A DNA stretch of 11,893 nt, from contig JAILQN010000190.1 in assembly GCA_024699005.1 (NCBI GenBank), positions 1-11,893 on the forward strand, given 5' to 3'. Both the position numbers and the translations under genes were made by a program. The notes below the pieces were generated by a model that did not search any database, had not been told where the DNA came from, and saw only the letters and a list, made by a program, of their open reading frames with translations. This stretch comes from Clostridia bacterium (GTDB taxonomy: Bacteria; Bacillota_A; Clostridia; Oscillospirales; Acutalibacteraceae). Positions 1 to 6,588 of this stretch are shown here, piece by piece (positions within the stretch are counted from its first letter, which is position 1; each line of letters opens with the position of its first letter).

Positions 1-1
1 G

Positions 2-475
2 TACGTCGAGGACGGGACGCCTTATATCGTGTTCTGCCATGAGCACACGCAGATAATCGACGGGACTATCTGCTATATGCCACTGACCGACGACCTGAGA
101 GCCCCGGCGGGCGAGCCCGTCCTTCTCTTCGCCGCGTCCGAACCGTTCTACGTAAAACAGCCGCTCGGCGACGGCCATTACGTGACCGACGGTCCCTTTA
201 TGTTCCGGTCAAAAACGGGTGAGCTGTTTATGATCTGGTCGACGTTCCCCGAGGGAGCTTACGCCGAATGTCTTGTTAAGTTTGAGGGCGGGAGCATCAG
301 AAACGGTTTTGAGCATCTGCCTCCGCTGATAAAGGACGACGGCGGCCACGGTATGATCTTCCGGGCGAGAGATAAGCTTTTCCTGACCTTCCATTCGCCG
401 AACAGGAGCGGGTATGAACGCCCGCACTTTGTTGAAGTAGAGGATTCCGGCGACATGTTGAGGATACGTAAATGA
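2..475 (+). CDS. Glycoside hydrolase family 43 protein, C-terminal fragment (5' end outside window)
   Basis: The frame is open from the first bases of the window and ends at TGA 473-475, giving the last 157 residues of a longer protein. Visible motifs are YVEDGTPYIVFCHE, VTDGPF followed by a strand ending in MIWS, DGGHGMIFR and LTFHSPN, then ERPHFVEV near the end. This series is typical of the later blades of the five-bladed beta-propeller of GH43 arabinofuranosidases and xylosidases; the His of the GHG motif sits at the metal site in the centre of the propeller in characterised members. The likely role is hydrolysis of plant-polysaccharide side chains. The first catalytic Asp lies upstream and cannot be checked, and no signal peptide or accessory module can be judged. 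The protein ends right after the catalytic domain, with no C-terminal dockerin. GTG at 29 is not the real start because coding sequence continues upstream of it. Confidence 0.8.
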   Translation, partial: YVEDGTPYIVFCHEHTQIIDGTICYMPLTDDLRAPAGEPVLLFAASEPFYVKQPLGDGHYVTDGPFMFRSKTGELFMIWSTFPEGAYAECLVKFEGGSIRNGFEHLPPLIKDDGGHGMIFRARDKLFLTFHSPNRSGYERPHFVEVEDSGDMLRIRK

Positions 476-493
476 AATAAGGCAGAAATAACG

Positions 494-527
494 AAACTTG
501 TTATTGATGTGCGTCAATAACAAGTTT
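494..527. terminator. 14-bp inverted repeat after the GH43 gene, possible terminator
   Basis: Perfect 14-bp arms (494-507 and 514-527, AAACTTGTTATTGA and its complement) flank a 6-nt loop. The stem begins 19 bases after the GH43 stop codon and ends in a short T run, so it could end transcription from the left. It is AT-rich and lacks a long U tract. It also lies just upstream of the -35 box at 537, so it could equally be a regulatory site of the next operon. Confidence 0.5.
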
Positions 528-536
528 TAAATATTC

Positions 537-565
537 TTGACTATTCGGTCCGAATATCATATAAT
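537..565 (+). promoter_or_regulatory. Consensus sigma-A promoter of the AbrB/HipA-like operon
   Basis: TTGACT (537-542) and TATAAT (560-565) are separated by exactly 17 bases. Transcription would begin near 571-573, which puts the ribosome binding site (AGAGGTG, 573-579) almost at the mRNA 5' end and leaves a leader of only about 15 bases. This is as strong a promoter match as any in the window. Confidence 0.8.
542..556. promoter_or_regulatory. 15-bp palindromic operator in the promoter spacer
   Basis: TATTCGG-T-CCGAATA is a perfect palindrome with 7-bp arms around a single central base. It fills nearly the whole spacer between the -35 and -10 boxes, so a bound protein would block RNA polymerase. 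The obvious candidate ligand is the AbrB-like protein encoded immediately downstream. The repeat is seen directly; the regulator assignment is inference. Confidence 0.6.
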
Positions 566-585
566 AACGCAAAGAGGTGACGGAT

Positions 586-1125
586 ATGGAGACAAGATCG
601 GGAAGGATAACTGCCTGCAAAGCGGGCGGCACCGCGGGCAGAAACGCGAAAACGTATAAGCTGTCCGTTCCGTCAGCGTGGGTCGCCGATATGGGACTGT
701 CAGGCGTCGGAGGCCGGGTGATCCTGTCTTTTGACGGCGGTATCATCACCGTTCGCCCGGAGCAGAATATGGAACAGTACCGCGAAGAGCGTCTGTCGCA
801 GGGGCACGAGCTGCTGGAGATAAGGTATTATAACGGCGAAAAGCTGTGCACTCTGATTTACGCGGACCGGACCGCAGGGGACCTGCGTGCGGAGAATTAC
901 ACGGAGTTAAATATCAAAACTGCGTTCGGCAAAAAACAGTTTCCCTCGTGGGAGGATCTGGAGTCGTTTCTGGAGGAACGCTGTATTCCCCGCGGGCGCG
1001 CTGGGCTGCGGGAATATCTTGAGGCGCTTGGGCTGGAAGAATACGATCCTCTTGCAATCATCCGGAAGACAAAAGGCCGTATGGCAGAGGACGATCAATG
1101 GATAGAGGTGGAACAGCTCAGATGA
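586..1125 (+). CDS. AbrB/SpoVT-like DNA-binding protein, partner of a HipA-like kinase
   Basis: A 179-residue protein. Residues about 7-58 resemble a swapped-hairpin AbrB/MazE DNA-binding domain: basic start, YKLSVPSAWV, MGL, then VILSFDGGIITVRPE. Residues 60-125 form a second region of unknown fold (HELLEIRYYNG, SWEDLESFL). The tail, about 130-173, carries ERCIPR, LREYLEALGLEEYDP and GRMAEDDQW, a pattern I associate with proteins encoded next to HipA-like kinases in Firmicutes (recollection, not a search). ATG 586 is chosen because AGAGGTG (573-579) lies six bases before it; GTG at 577 is inside that site. The stop overlaps the kinase start as ATGA, implying coupled translation. The probable role is antitoxin and repressor of its own operon through the palindrome at 542-556. 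A true antitoxin activity is not shown by sequence alone. Confidence 0.65.
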   Translation: METRSGRITACKAGGTAGRNAKTYKLSVPSAWVADMGLSGVGGRVILSFDGGIITVRPEQNMEQYREERLSQGHELLEIRYYNGEKLCTLIYADRTAGDLRAENYTELNIKTAFGKKQFPSWEDLESFLEERCIPRGRAGLREYLEALGLEEYDPLAIIRKTKGRMAEDDQWIEVEQLR

Positions 1126-1928
1126 CAGTACGGTTTATAACGGATGAAAAGATCGCCGGAACTTCATCCAAAGGCAATCAGGAAAAGTGGCTGGAAGACG
1201 GCCGTTGGTATAAGCTGGATCAGTTCGGCTATGAGGGACTGGCGGAGACTGTGATCTCGCGTCTGCTTGAACGCAGCAGTATGGAAACGGATACGCCTTT
1301 CCGCTTCGTGCGCTACCGTATGGAACGTATGAACGTACACGGCCGGGACCGGACCGGTTGTTCGAGCGCGGATTTTCTTAAGCAGGGAGAATCCATCATT
1401 ACCTTATCTCACTTATTCAGAAGAGAAAACCGCGCATTAAAAGACGCCCTGACGCGTATGCCGAGCGATAAAAAACGTATCGGATGGCTTGCCCTGGAAA
1501 CGGCGGAGCTCACGGGACTTGATCGGTTCCCGCAATATCTGACTTTGCTTTTCGAGATCGACGCTCTTTTCCTGAACGACGACCGGCACCTCAATAATAT
1601 CGCCGTGCTGGAAAAGGACGGGAGATACGATTATTGCCCGATCTTTGACAACGGCGCCGGGCTCCTGTCAAACGTCCGCGACGCGCCGACGGATATTTCC
1701 CCAGCCGCGCTGATCCGTTCCGCAAAAGCGCGGCCGTTCAATACCACGTTCAACAGGCAGGTAATTAATGCGCGCAATCTGTTCGGACCGCAGCTTGACA
1801 TCCCGAAATTCACAGAGAAAGAGCTCCGCCGTGAGCTGGAAGAGCCGCTTCTTTACTATGCGGAACGCGATCGGGGTATAATAGCGGAACGCGTTTGTCG
1901 GACGATCCTGATAAGGCGGAAGCGATGA
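1122..1928 (+). CDS. HipA-like serine/threonine protein kinase (toxin-like)
   Basis: A 268-residue protein with the HipA C-terminal kinase signature. GNQEKW lies near the N terminus, and K31 in WYKLD may contact ATP. The catalytic loop is D154-R-H156-L-N-N159, matching the DxHxxN loop of E. coli HipA (D309, N314). D176 in PIFDNG is the metal-binding Asp equivalent. HipA of E. coli has about 440 residues; this protein lacks the separate N-terminal subdomain, as in split HipBST-type systems. Known HipA kinases phosphorylate translation factors such as glutamyl-tRNA synthetase and induce dormancy; the substrate here is unknown. ATG 1122 (ATGA overlap with the upstream stop) is preferred, with AGAGGTG at 1104-1110 before it; ATG 1098 would add eight residues but has no better site. 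Kinase-family membership is fairly secure; toxicity is inferred. Confidence 0.72.
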   Translation: MTVRFITDEKIAGTSSKGNQEKWLEDGRWYKLDQFGYEGLAETVISRLLERSSMETDTPFRFVRYRMERMNVHGRDRTGCSSADFLKQGESIITLSHLFRRENRALKDALTRMPSDKKRIGWLALETAELTGLDRFPQYLTLLFEIDALFLNDDRHLNNIAVLEKDGRYDYCPIFDNGAGLLSNVRDAPTDISPAALIRSAKARPFNTTFNRQVINARNLFGPQLDIPKFTEKELRRELEEPLLYYAERDRGIIAERVCRTILIRRKR

Positions 1929-1951
1929 GTATGGTTGTTGTCTGTATTGAG

Positions 1952-1968
1952 GCGCGTTAAGAACGCGC
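1952..1968 (+). terminator. GC-rich stem-loop after the HipA-like gene, weak terminator candidate
   Basis: GCGCGTT (1952-1958) and AACGCGC (1962-1968) form a 7-bp stem with a 3-nt loop, 23 bases after the kinase stop codon. No U tract follows, so intrinsic termination is uncertain. Confidence 0.35.
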
Positions 1969-2065
1969 GCTACCGTGGCGGTATTTAAAAATTGGTCTGC
2001 CGTGTGGCTGCATTGCGGATCATCAGAGTTCCGGGAAGAGCCGTTTTGCCGAATCATTATATCTG

Positions 2066-2094
2066 TTGACATCTGCGTGTAAAAATGATATAAA
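2066..2094 (+). promoter_or_regulatory. Near-consensus sigma-A promoter
   Basis: TTGACA (2066-2071), a 17-base spacer and TATAAA (2089-2094). It would start an RNA near 2101 that carries the small ORF at 2128 and then a leader of about 270 bases before the DUF6273-dockerin gene. A second possible pair, TTGACA (2121-2126), 16 bases, TACAAT (2143-2148), overlaps the small ORF. Confidence 0.65.
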
Positions 2095-2127
2095 CGATTT
2101 GAGATTTTTTAGAAGAGGTATTGACAA

Positions 2128-2178
2128 ATGAAGCAGGGCGGCTACAATTTTTTAGCAAGCAAGCAAGCAAGCAAGTAA
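2128..2178 (+). CDS. Candidate 16-residue small ORF ending inside a tetranucleotide repeat
   Basis: ATG 2128 is preceded by AAGAGG (2113-2118, nine bases away) and by the promoter at 2066-2094, so it is placed to be translated. It reads MKQGGYNFLASKQASK and stops at TAA 2176-2178. The ASKQ tail is encoded by the AGCA repeat, and the stop exists only because one repeat unit carries T instead of C. It is in the same frame as the downstream DUF6273 gene, with no other stop between them. It could be a leader peptide, a remnant or a chance ORF; no homology is claimed. Confidence 0.35.
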   Translation: MKQGGYNFLASKQASK

Positions 2179-2185
2179 GCAAACA
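2154..2185 (+). repeat. AGCA tetranucleotide microsatellite, eight units
   Basis: Five perfect AGCA units (2154-2173) are followed by AGTA, AGCA and AACA. Tetranucleotide arrays like this are prone to slipped-strand copy-number change, and a change of one unit would shift the reading frame of the small ORF that contains it. Confidence 0.85.
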
Positions 2186-2370
2186 AGGGATTAGTGCGTC
2201 TGTATATTTCCGTTTCAAATAGTTTTATGCCGTGGGGTTGGTATATCCTGCGGTGTTTTTTTGTGTCATTACGGTTTGTTATACATCTGCAAATATCTCG
2301 GAATTATACAAAACGAGATACAATAGCAAAAAGCTGTAGAGAACAGAAAAAAATAAGGAGAGACATTACT

Positions 2371-4284
2371 ATGAAACGCATCATTTCCATTCTTTTCAAG
2401 CTTATAACTGTTATAATTAGTATCGGTATTATAGCGGTTCCGAGTATCACAGCCTCCGCGACGCATGCCGTCACGGATACGCTTGTCGCTTTCGGCTATT
2501 ATCCGCAGTCCGGCGTTGTGGATACCGGGACGCTCGCCAAGCTAAACGCCGAATCATTGACCTGGACGTATTATAATTATTACTGTGACTACAATCGTGA
2601 AAACTACATGCAGTATGCTGACGTCACCCTCTCCGGCGACCGTTACCGCGCCGTCAAATTCAGTCATTACAGACCGAAAAATGCGTGGAAAAAATCTTCT
2701 GACACTTATCAGGATGTTAACGGTTATGAGCCTGACACTGTTTATTGGTTTAAATATGAGCCTTTGGTGTGGCGTGTGCTGGATGCGGACGAGGGATTAT
2801 TGATGGCGGAGAATATAATAGACAGTCAGCCGTTCACAAATAGGTCTGTTTATTATTATGATGGCAATTCCGTAGGCTATTACAGCGACTACACTTATAA
2901 GCATTACGCTTCGAACTGGGCTTATTCCGATCTGCGATCTTGGATGAACAATGACTTCTATAACACCGCGTTTGACGCAGAGAAGAGTTATATCGAAGAC
3001 ACAGATTTCAGTATCAAAGAAAACGTAGGTCCATCTCTCGGTATCCCTTCAGGTAAAAATATTTCAACTCCTTACGCGGATCCGACAACGGATAAGGTTT
3101 TTCTTCTGTCCAAGGCGGATGTGGAGAACGAGACATACGGCTTCAGATCGGATGCAGACCGTACAGCTTATGGCACGGATTACGCTAAGTGTCAGGGACT
3201 TCTTGTGGATGCTTCGTCGGATAATTCTTATAGCAGCACGTCGTTTTGGCGTTTGCGCAATCCCGGTGGTTACTGTAAGACCTACTACGTCGGCTACACA
3301 GGCTCCGTCACCAGCGGCGGCTTCAGCGACGGCTTAAATGCAGAATTTACCTATTATGGTGTACGTCCTGCATTGAAAGTTAATCTTCAATCCGCAATAA
3401 TTCAATCGGTTATCAAAATAACCGAAACCGATATTCACACCTGGGACAGCGGAAAAGTTACTGATGCGGCGACATGTATCTCGGACGGCGTAAAGACCTA
3501 TACCTGCGTTGTCTGCGGAATTATCAGAGTCGAGACGGTGCCCAAAGACGCGGCGAATCATGACGGCGGAACGGAAATCAGAAACGGGAAAACGGCGACC
3601 TGCGTCGCGGACGGATATACCGGCGACACATACTGCAAAGGCTGCGGAGCGATACTATCGGGCGGAACCTCGATCCCGGCGACCGGAATACACACATGGG
3701 ACAACGGAAAAGTCACATTAGCCGCGACGTGTATGGCAGCCGGAGAAAATACCTATACCTGCGACGTCTGCGGACAGACAAAAACTGAAACGATCCCGAC
3801 GGCGGCTCATGAGCTTACCGGAACTGCGGCGAAGGCTGCGACCTGTACCGAAGACGGCAACATTCAGTATTATACATGCACTGTGTGCGGGAAAATATTT
3901 TCCGATAAAAACGGGACAATTGAGATCAATGAAGTTACAATCGAAGCATCCGGGCATGATTTCGGTGAATGGAAAGTCACAAAAGAAGCAACGGTAGCCG
4001 AGGAAGGTATCAAAACCAGAAAATGTTCGAAATGCGGTGAGGAAGAGATGTGCCCAATTGCGACTCTCGGTATTGTTTGTATCATCGGCGACGTAAACGG
4101 CGACGGTGATATCCTTGCAGACGACGCGCGTCTCGCCCTCCGTGCTTCCGCGAAACTGGAAACACTTGATGAAAATCAGGAAAAAGCCGCCGATGTGGAC
4201 GGCAGCGGCGATGTTCTTGCGAATGACGCAAGGCAGATACTCAGATATTCCGCGAAGCTTCAGCATGAATTTGAGAAGAAATAG
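2371..4284 (+). CDS. Secreted DUF6273 protein with CxxC repeats and C-terminal dockerin
   Basis: A 637-residue secreted protein. The start is ATG 2371, with AAGGAG (2355-2360) ten bases before it. Residues 1-30 are a signal peptide with a long hydrophobic core, probably cut after ITASA. Residues about 35-345 match the DUF6273 pattern: FGYYPQS, YEPLVWRVLD, a Trp/Leu-Arg-Trp motif before MNNDFYNTAF, and YGVRPALKVNL at the end; its function is not known. Residues about 356-560 hold five repeats with a Thr-Cys and a later CxxCG, the first and third beginning HTWD. Residues 572-637 are a dockerin with two calcium loops, DVNGDGDILADDAR and DVDGSGDVLANDAR. The likely place is outside the cell, attached through a cohesin. 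The dockerin closely matches that of the protein at 8772-10316. The strong promoter at 2066 probably drives it with a long leader. Confidence 0.8.
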   Translation: MKRIISILFKLITVIISIGIIAVPSITASATHAVTDTLVAFGYYPQSGVVDTGTLAKLNAESLTWTYYNYYCDYNRENYMQYADVTLSGDRYRAVKFSHYRPKNAWKKSSDTYQDVNGYEPDTVYWFKYEPLVWRVLDADEGLLMAENIIDSQPFTNRSVYYYDGNSVGYYSDYTYKHYASNWAYSDLRSWMNNDFYNTAFDAEKSYIEDTDFSIKENVGPSLGIPSGKNISTPYADPTTDKVFLLSKADVENETYGFRSDADRTAYGTDYAKCQGLLVDASSDNSYSSTSFWRLRNPGGYCKTYYVGYTGSVTSGGFSDGLNAEFTYYGVRPALKVNLQSAIIQSVIKITETDIHTWDSGKVTDAATCISDGVKTYTCVVCGIIRVETVPKDAANHDGGTEIRNGKTATCVADGYTGDTYCKGCGAILSGGTSIPATGIHTWDNGKVTLAATCMAAGENTYTCDVCGQTKTETIPTAAHELTGTAAKAATCTEDGNIQYYTCTVCGKIFSDKNGTIEINEVTIEASGHDFGEWKVTKEATVAEEGIKTRKCSKCGEEEMCPIATLGIVCIIGDVNGDGDILADDARLALRASAKLETLDENQEKAADVDGSGDVLANDARQILRYSAKLQHEFEKK

Positions 4285-4427
4285 GCGCTAGTTCATCGGA
4301 TTGGCTGTGTGTACTGCGCATTGATGTTCATTGCGTTCTTTCGGTGTGTTCCAACCTGTTTTCTGTGAGTGAGTATATGCTGCGTAAAACAATATACGAA
4401 TAAAGGAATAAAGCACATAATAACAAA

Positions 4428-4464
4428 CAAGGTGATGCAAAAATCGTTTCTTTGCATCACCTTG
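4428..4464 (-). terminator. Bidirectional terminator-like hairpin between convergent genes
   Basis: Perfect 14-bp arms, CAAGGTGATGCAAA (4428-4441) and its complement (4451-4464), with a 9-nt loop. Read on the minus strand it begins 12 bases after the stop of the DHFR-like fusion gene and is followed by TTTGTTATT, the better U-rich tail. On the plus strand the downstream sequence is less T-rich, but it could also stop transcripts from the DUF6273-dockerin gene. Confidence 0.65.
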
Positions 4465-4476
4465 CTTAATGCTGTT

Positions 4477-5463
4477 TTATGTGAACGATCTGACAAGGCT
4501 GCTCAGCTCAGCCCCTTTTCCCCTGCACACGGAAACAAGGACCTGACATCCTTTTTCTTCGAGGACATGGTATATCTCCTGACATAACGCGTAGTTTTTG
4601 CTGCCGGGAGAGTTGAATCCGAGCGGTACCGAGGAAAGGATGACCACCTCCGTCGGAGCTTTTATTGCCGAAGCCGCGTCAAGTATCCCCGAAAGAATGC
4701 ATTTATTGGATGAACCGGTGGGAATATTCGATTTTGTCAGCACCTTGCTTTTGCCTTTATACGTCAGCGCGGATATATAGCTTCCGACCTCCGCGACGGA
4801 ATCGCAGCTGCCGAACGACAGGATAAAGCATTTATCCGGCTGCTGTGCAATAAAGTCCCGCACGGAGATGTCATACGGAAATTCCAGCTCCCGTACGTCA
4901 GGAGCCGGCTCGGGTTTCGGCGCGCGTTCGTTTCTGTAGGCGATTATTTCGGCGATATGGCCGTAGATGAACCGCTGCGCCTCTTCGTTATGAAGATTGA
5001 CGTAATAAGAGACGCCGTTGTCGCGCGTCCGGCGTTCGCTCGTTATTCCGAGCCGTCTGCCCTTTTCGGTCGCAATACGGTTGTTGTTGTTATATCTGTA
5101 GAGATACCCCTCGTCTTCAAGCCAGTCGTTTATCCACGTCGCGGACATCTTCTTCGTTCCGTTTTCCGCGGTGACGCGGTTTATTTCATTTGCGAGCCCG
5201 CTGACCTTGCAGTTATGTTCAAACGTTTTCAGTTCCGCGAGCTGCTTTTCGGTAATATAAAAATCCGCCTGAACATTCGCGCCCGTATCCGCATGATAAA
5301 TATGCTGATCCAGGATCTCCGAAACGTATCTGAGGCAGGATATTATCTCTTCGTTATGAAGCGTATCGGCATCCGCGTCCGTGTTTTTTACCGGGTCAAT
5401 ACCGGCTGCAAGATATTCCATGAACATCTTCGCCTGTCGTAATCTGTCAGGTTCGTTCTCCAT
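4477..5463 (-). CDS. Probable separate 328-residue protein starting inside the fusion ORF
   Basis: This is an alternative reading of the 3' two thirds of the fused frame. ATG at 5463-5461 has AAGGAG (plus-strand 5471-5476) seven bases before it, the best ribosome binding site in the folE operon, so translation is likely to start here whatever happens upstream. The product begins [19 protein letters not shown], which fits the N terminus I associate with stand-alone Firmicutes proteins of unknown function (recollection). It ends with the RNase H-like domain. If the upstream six-A run is a sequencing or real indel, this is the true gene; if not, both a fusion and this short form may be made. Confidence 0.55.
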   Translation of the reverse strand: MENEPDRLRQAKMFMEYLAAGIDPVKNTDADADTLHNEEIISCLRYVSEILDQHIYHADTGANVQADFYITEKQLAELKTFEHNCKVSGLANEINRVTAENGTKKMSATWINDWLEDEGYLYRYNNNNRIATEKGRRLGITSERRTRDNGVSYYVNLHNEEAQRFIYGHIAEIIAYRNERAPKPEPAPDVRELEFPYDISVRDFIAQQPDKCFILSFGSCDSVAEVGSYISALTYKGKSKVLTKSNIPTGSSNKCILSGILDAASAIKAPTEVVILSSVPLGFNSPGSKNYALCQEIYHVLEEKGCQVLVSVCRGKGAELSSLVRSFT

Positions 5464-5964
5464 GTTCAGTCTCCTTTTTTCGTATTTAAACACTTTTGTT
5501 CCCGTTTCGTTCAGCGGAATGATCTCCTCAAGCGTAAAGTCATCAAGGTACGGTCCGTAATCAAACACAAGCCCGTCGGGGACGTTGACAGGCTCCACCG
5601 TGATAAACATCTCGTCGACCAGTCCCGCTTCTAAAAACCCTATATCCGTGACGGCCCCGCCGATAAGGGCTGTTCTTTTGTTGCCGTCGGCACGGATTCG
5701 TTCGTAAACCTCCGCCGGGGTGCCGGAGAGGACGGTCGTTCTTTCATCTGCGTCAGGCAGGTCATCGTGGGTCAGAACGTATTTTCTTTTGACTGGTACT
5801 TCGTGCGAGCAGGAGCGGGCGCCCATGATGCAGGCGTCGAAGGAGCGCAAAGAGGACAGGAAGAACTCCCTGTCCTCGTGTGAAGAAAAACCGCTTATAT
5901 CGGTGCTCCCGTCGACGGCGTAGACGCCATTGCGGGACACCACCATGAATAAAGTCACAGTCAT
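4477..5964 (-). CDS. DHFR/RibD-like reductase fused to a Firmicutes protein with degenerate RNase H-like domain
   Basis: A 495-residue open frame in two unlike parts. Residues 1-165 are a complete RibD C-terminal/dihydrofolate reductase-like domain: [35 protein letters not shown] and VFKYEKR; such proteins reduce pterin or pyrimidine substrates with NADPH. Residues 168-495 look like a separate protein: [18 protein letters not shown], a winged-helix-like stretch about 275-345 ([26 protein letters not shown]), then a region about 375-495 that lines up with RNase H but lacks its acidic residues. At the junction the gene contains six A (plus-strand T 5475-5480), AAGGAG and ATG at 5463, a complete translation start. 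One A fewer would stop the first part at 5468-5466, two bases before that ATG. It may therefore be two genes joined by an indel. The start overlaps the folE stop as ATGA. Confidence 0.6.
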   Translation of the reverse strand: MTVTLFMVVSRNGVYAVDGSTDISGFSSHEDREFFLSSLRSFDACIMGARSCSHEVPVKRKYVLTHDDLPDADERTTVLSGTPAEVYERIRADGNKRTALIGGAVTDIGFLEAGLVDEMFITVEPVNVPDGLVFDYGPYLDDFTLEEIIPLNETGTKVFKYEKRRLNMENEPDRLRQAKMFMEYLAAGIDPVKNTDADADTLHNEEIISCLRYVSEILDQHIYHADTGANVQADFYITEKQLAELKTFEHNCKVSGLANEINRVTAENGTKKMSATWINDWLEDEGYLYRYNNNNRIATEKGRRLGITSERRTRDNGVSYYVNLHNEEAQRFIYGHIAEIIAYRNERAPKPEPAPDVRELEFPYDISVRDFIAQQPDKCFILSFGSCDSVAEVGSYISALTYKGKSKVLTKSNIPTGSSNKCILSGILDAASAIKAPTEVVILSSVPLGFNSPGSKNYALCQEIYHVLEEKGCQVLVSVCRGKGAELSSLVRSFT

Positions 5965-6521
5965 ACCGATGAGTGCAGGGCGAATGCCCTGTTCTGCAGT
6001 TCCGTGTCGCCGTCAAAACAGCCCCTTACGGCATAGGTGAGGGTCTTTGAATCACCCTGCTTCACGCCGCGCATGGACATGCACATATGCTCCGCTTCGG
6101 CTATCACCATAACGCCTTTCGGCTTCAGTATATCAAAAACCGCGCCGGCGATCTGATTTGTCATATTTTCCTGTATCTGAAGTCTTCTCGCATATACTTC
6201 GACAGTTCTGGCAAGTTTGGACAGACCGACGACCCTGCCGTCCGGGACGTATGCTATGGTAATGTGACCGAAAAAGGGGAGCAGATGATGCTCGCAAACG
6301 GAATAGAAACGGATCTTTCTCTCGACAACCATTCCGCCTGCGTCGGAGCCGAACACGCAGGAAAGGTGTTCGTCGGGAATATTGTCATACCCGCCGAAAA
6401 GCTCATCGCACATCCTCGCGACCCTGTCGGGCGTGGCGGCGAGACCCTCTCTTTCCGTGTCTTCGCCTATGCCCTCAAGGAACAGTCTTGTCGCGGCTTT
6501 TATTTTTTCGTTATCGATCAT
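5961..6521 (-). CDS. folE: GTP cyclohydrolase I
   Basis: A 186-residue, full-length FolE of the zinc-dependent type IA family. It converts GTP to 7,8-dihydroneopterin triphosphate and formate, the first step towards tetrahydrofolate, in the cytoplasm as a homodecamer. The zinc ligands are C76 and H79 in [12 protein letters not shown] and C147 in [18 protein letters not shown] (29-37) and the substrate-binding [14 protein letters not shown] stretch (112-125) are also present. The start at 6521 gives a typical N terminus ([21 protein letters not shown]), but no AGGAG lies before it; the upstream bases are A-rich. Its stop overlaps the start of the DHFR-like gene as ATGA, so the two are cotranscribed and probably coupled. 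The pairing with a pterin-reductase-like domain suggests a reduced pterin product, but other folate genes (folP, folK, folB) are not adjacent. Confidence 0.95.
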   Translation of the reverse strand: MIDNEKIKAATRLFLEGIGEDTEREGLAATPDRVARMCDELFGGYDNIPDEHLSCVFGSDAGGMVVERKIRFYSVCEHHLLPFFGHITIAYVPDGRVVGLSKLARTVEVYARRLQIQENMTNQIAGAVFDILKPKGVMVIAEAEHMCMSMRGVKQGDSKTLTYAVRGCFDGDTELQNRAFALHSSV

Positions 6522-6535
6522 TTTTCGTTCTTTTT

Positions 6536-6564
6536 AAAAATATCCCCGCGCGGACAGCGGGGAT
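6536..6564 (-). terminator. Intrinsic terminator or attenuator just upstream of folE
   Basis: On the minus strand, ATCCCCGC (6564-6557) pairs with GCGGGGAT (6549-6542) across a 7-nt loop and is followed by a T run (6540-6536). This is a classical intrinsic terminator. It ends only 14 bases before the folE start codon, on the same strand, so it could end the lipase-like transcript or act as an attenuator in the folE leader. Confidence 0.7.
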
Positions 6565-6588
6565 GTTACTTAAGACTGAAAACTTAGG

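Larger units (their letters stand above)
1929..2370. other. 442-bp intergenic region before the DUF6273-dockerin gene
   Basis: No gene of ordinary size fits this stretch. It holds the weak stem-loop at 1952-1968, a strong promoter at 2066-2094, a possible 16-codon ORF at 2128-2178, a tetranucleotide repeat at 2154-2185 and then an AT-rich segment up to the ribosome binding site of the next gene. The frame of the large downstream gene stays open leftward to 2179, but that part encodes no recognisable domain and lies before the ribosome binding site and signal peptide, so it is treated as untranslated. Confidence 0.6.

Noticed and set aside
1668..2072. A 134-codon minus-strand open frame overlapping the kinase end
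   Set aside because: It is largely antisense to the HipA-like C terminus, shows no domain, and has no convincing start site.
2154..2187. CRISPR-like short repeats
   Set aside because: The unit is only four bases with no spacers; it is a simple microsatellite.
2194..2370. N-terminal extension of the DUF6273 protein to GTG 2194
   Set aside because: There is no ribosome binding site before 2194, and a clear AAGGAG with a signal peptide follows at 2355-2371, so ATG 2371 is the better start.
3718..4266. A 182-codon minus-strand open frame
   Set aside because: It is the antisense shadow of the CxxC repeats and dockerin; the Cys-rich look comes from the opposite strand.
6087..6587. A 166-codon plus-strand open frame
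   Set aside because: It is antisense to folE, which has its full set of zinc-binding and substrate motifs.
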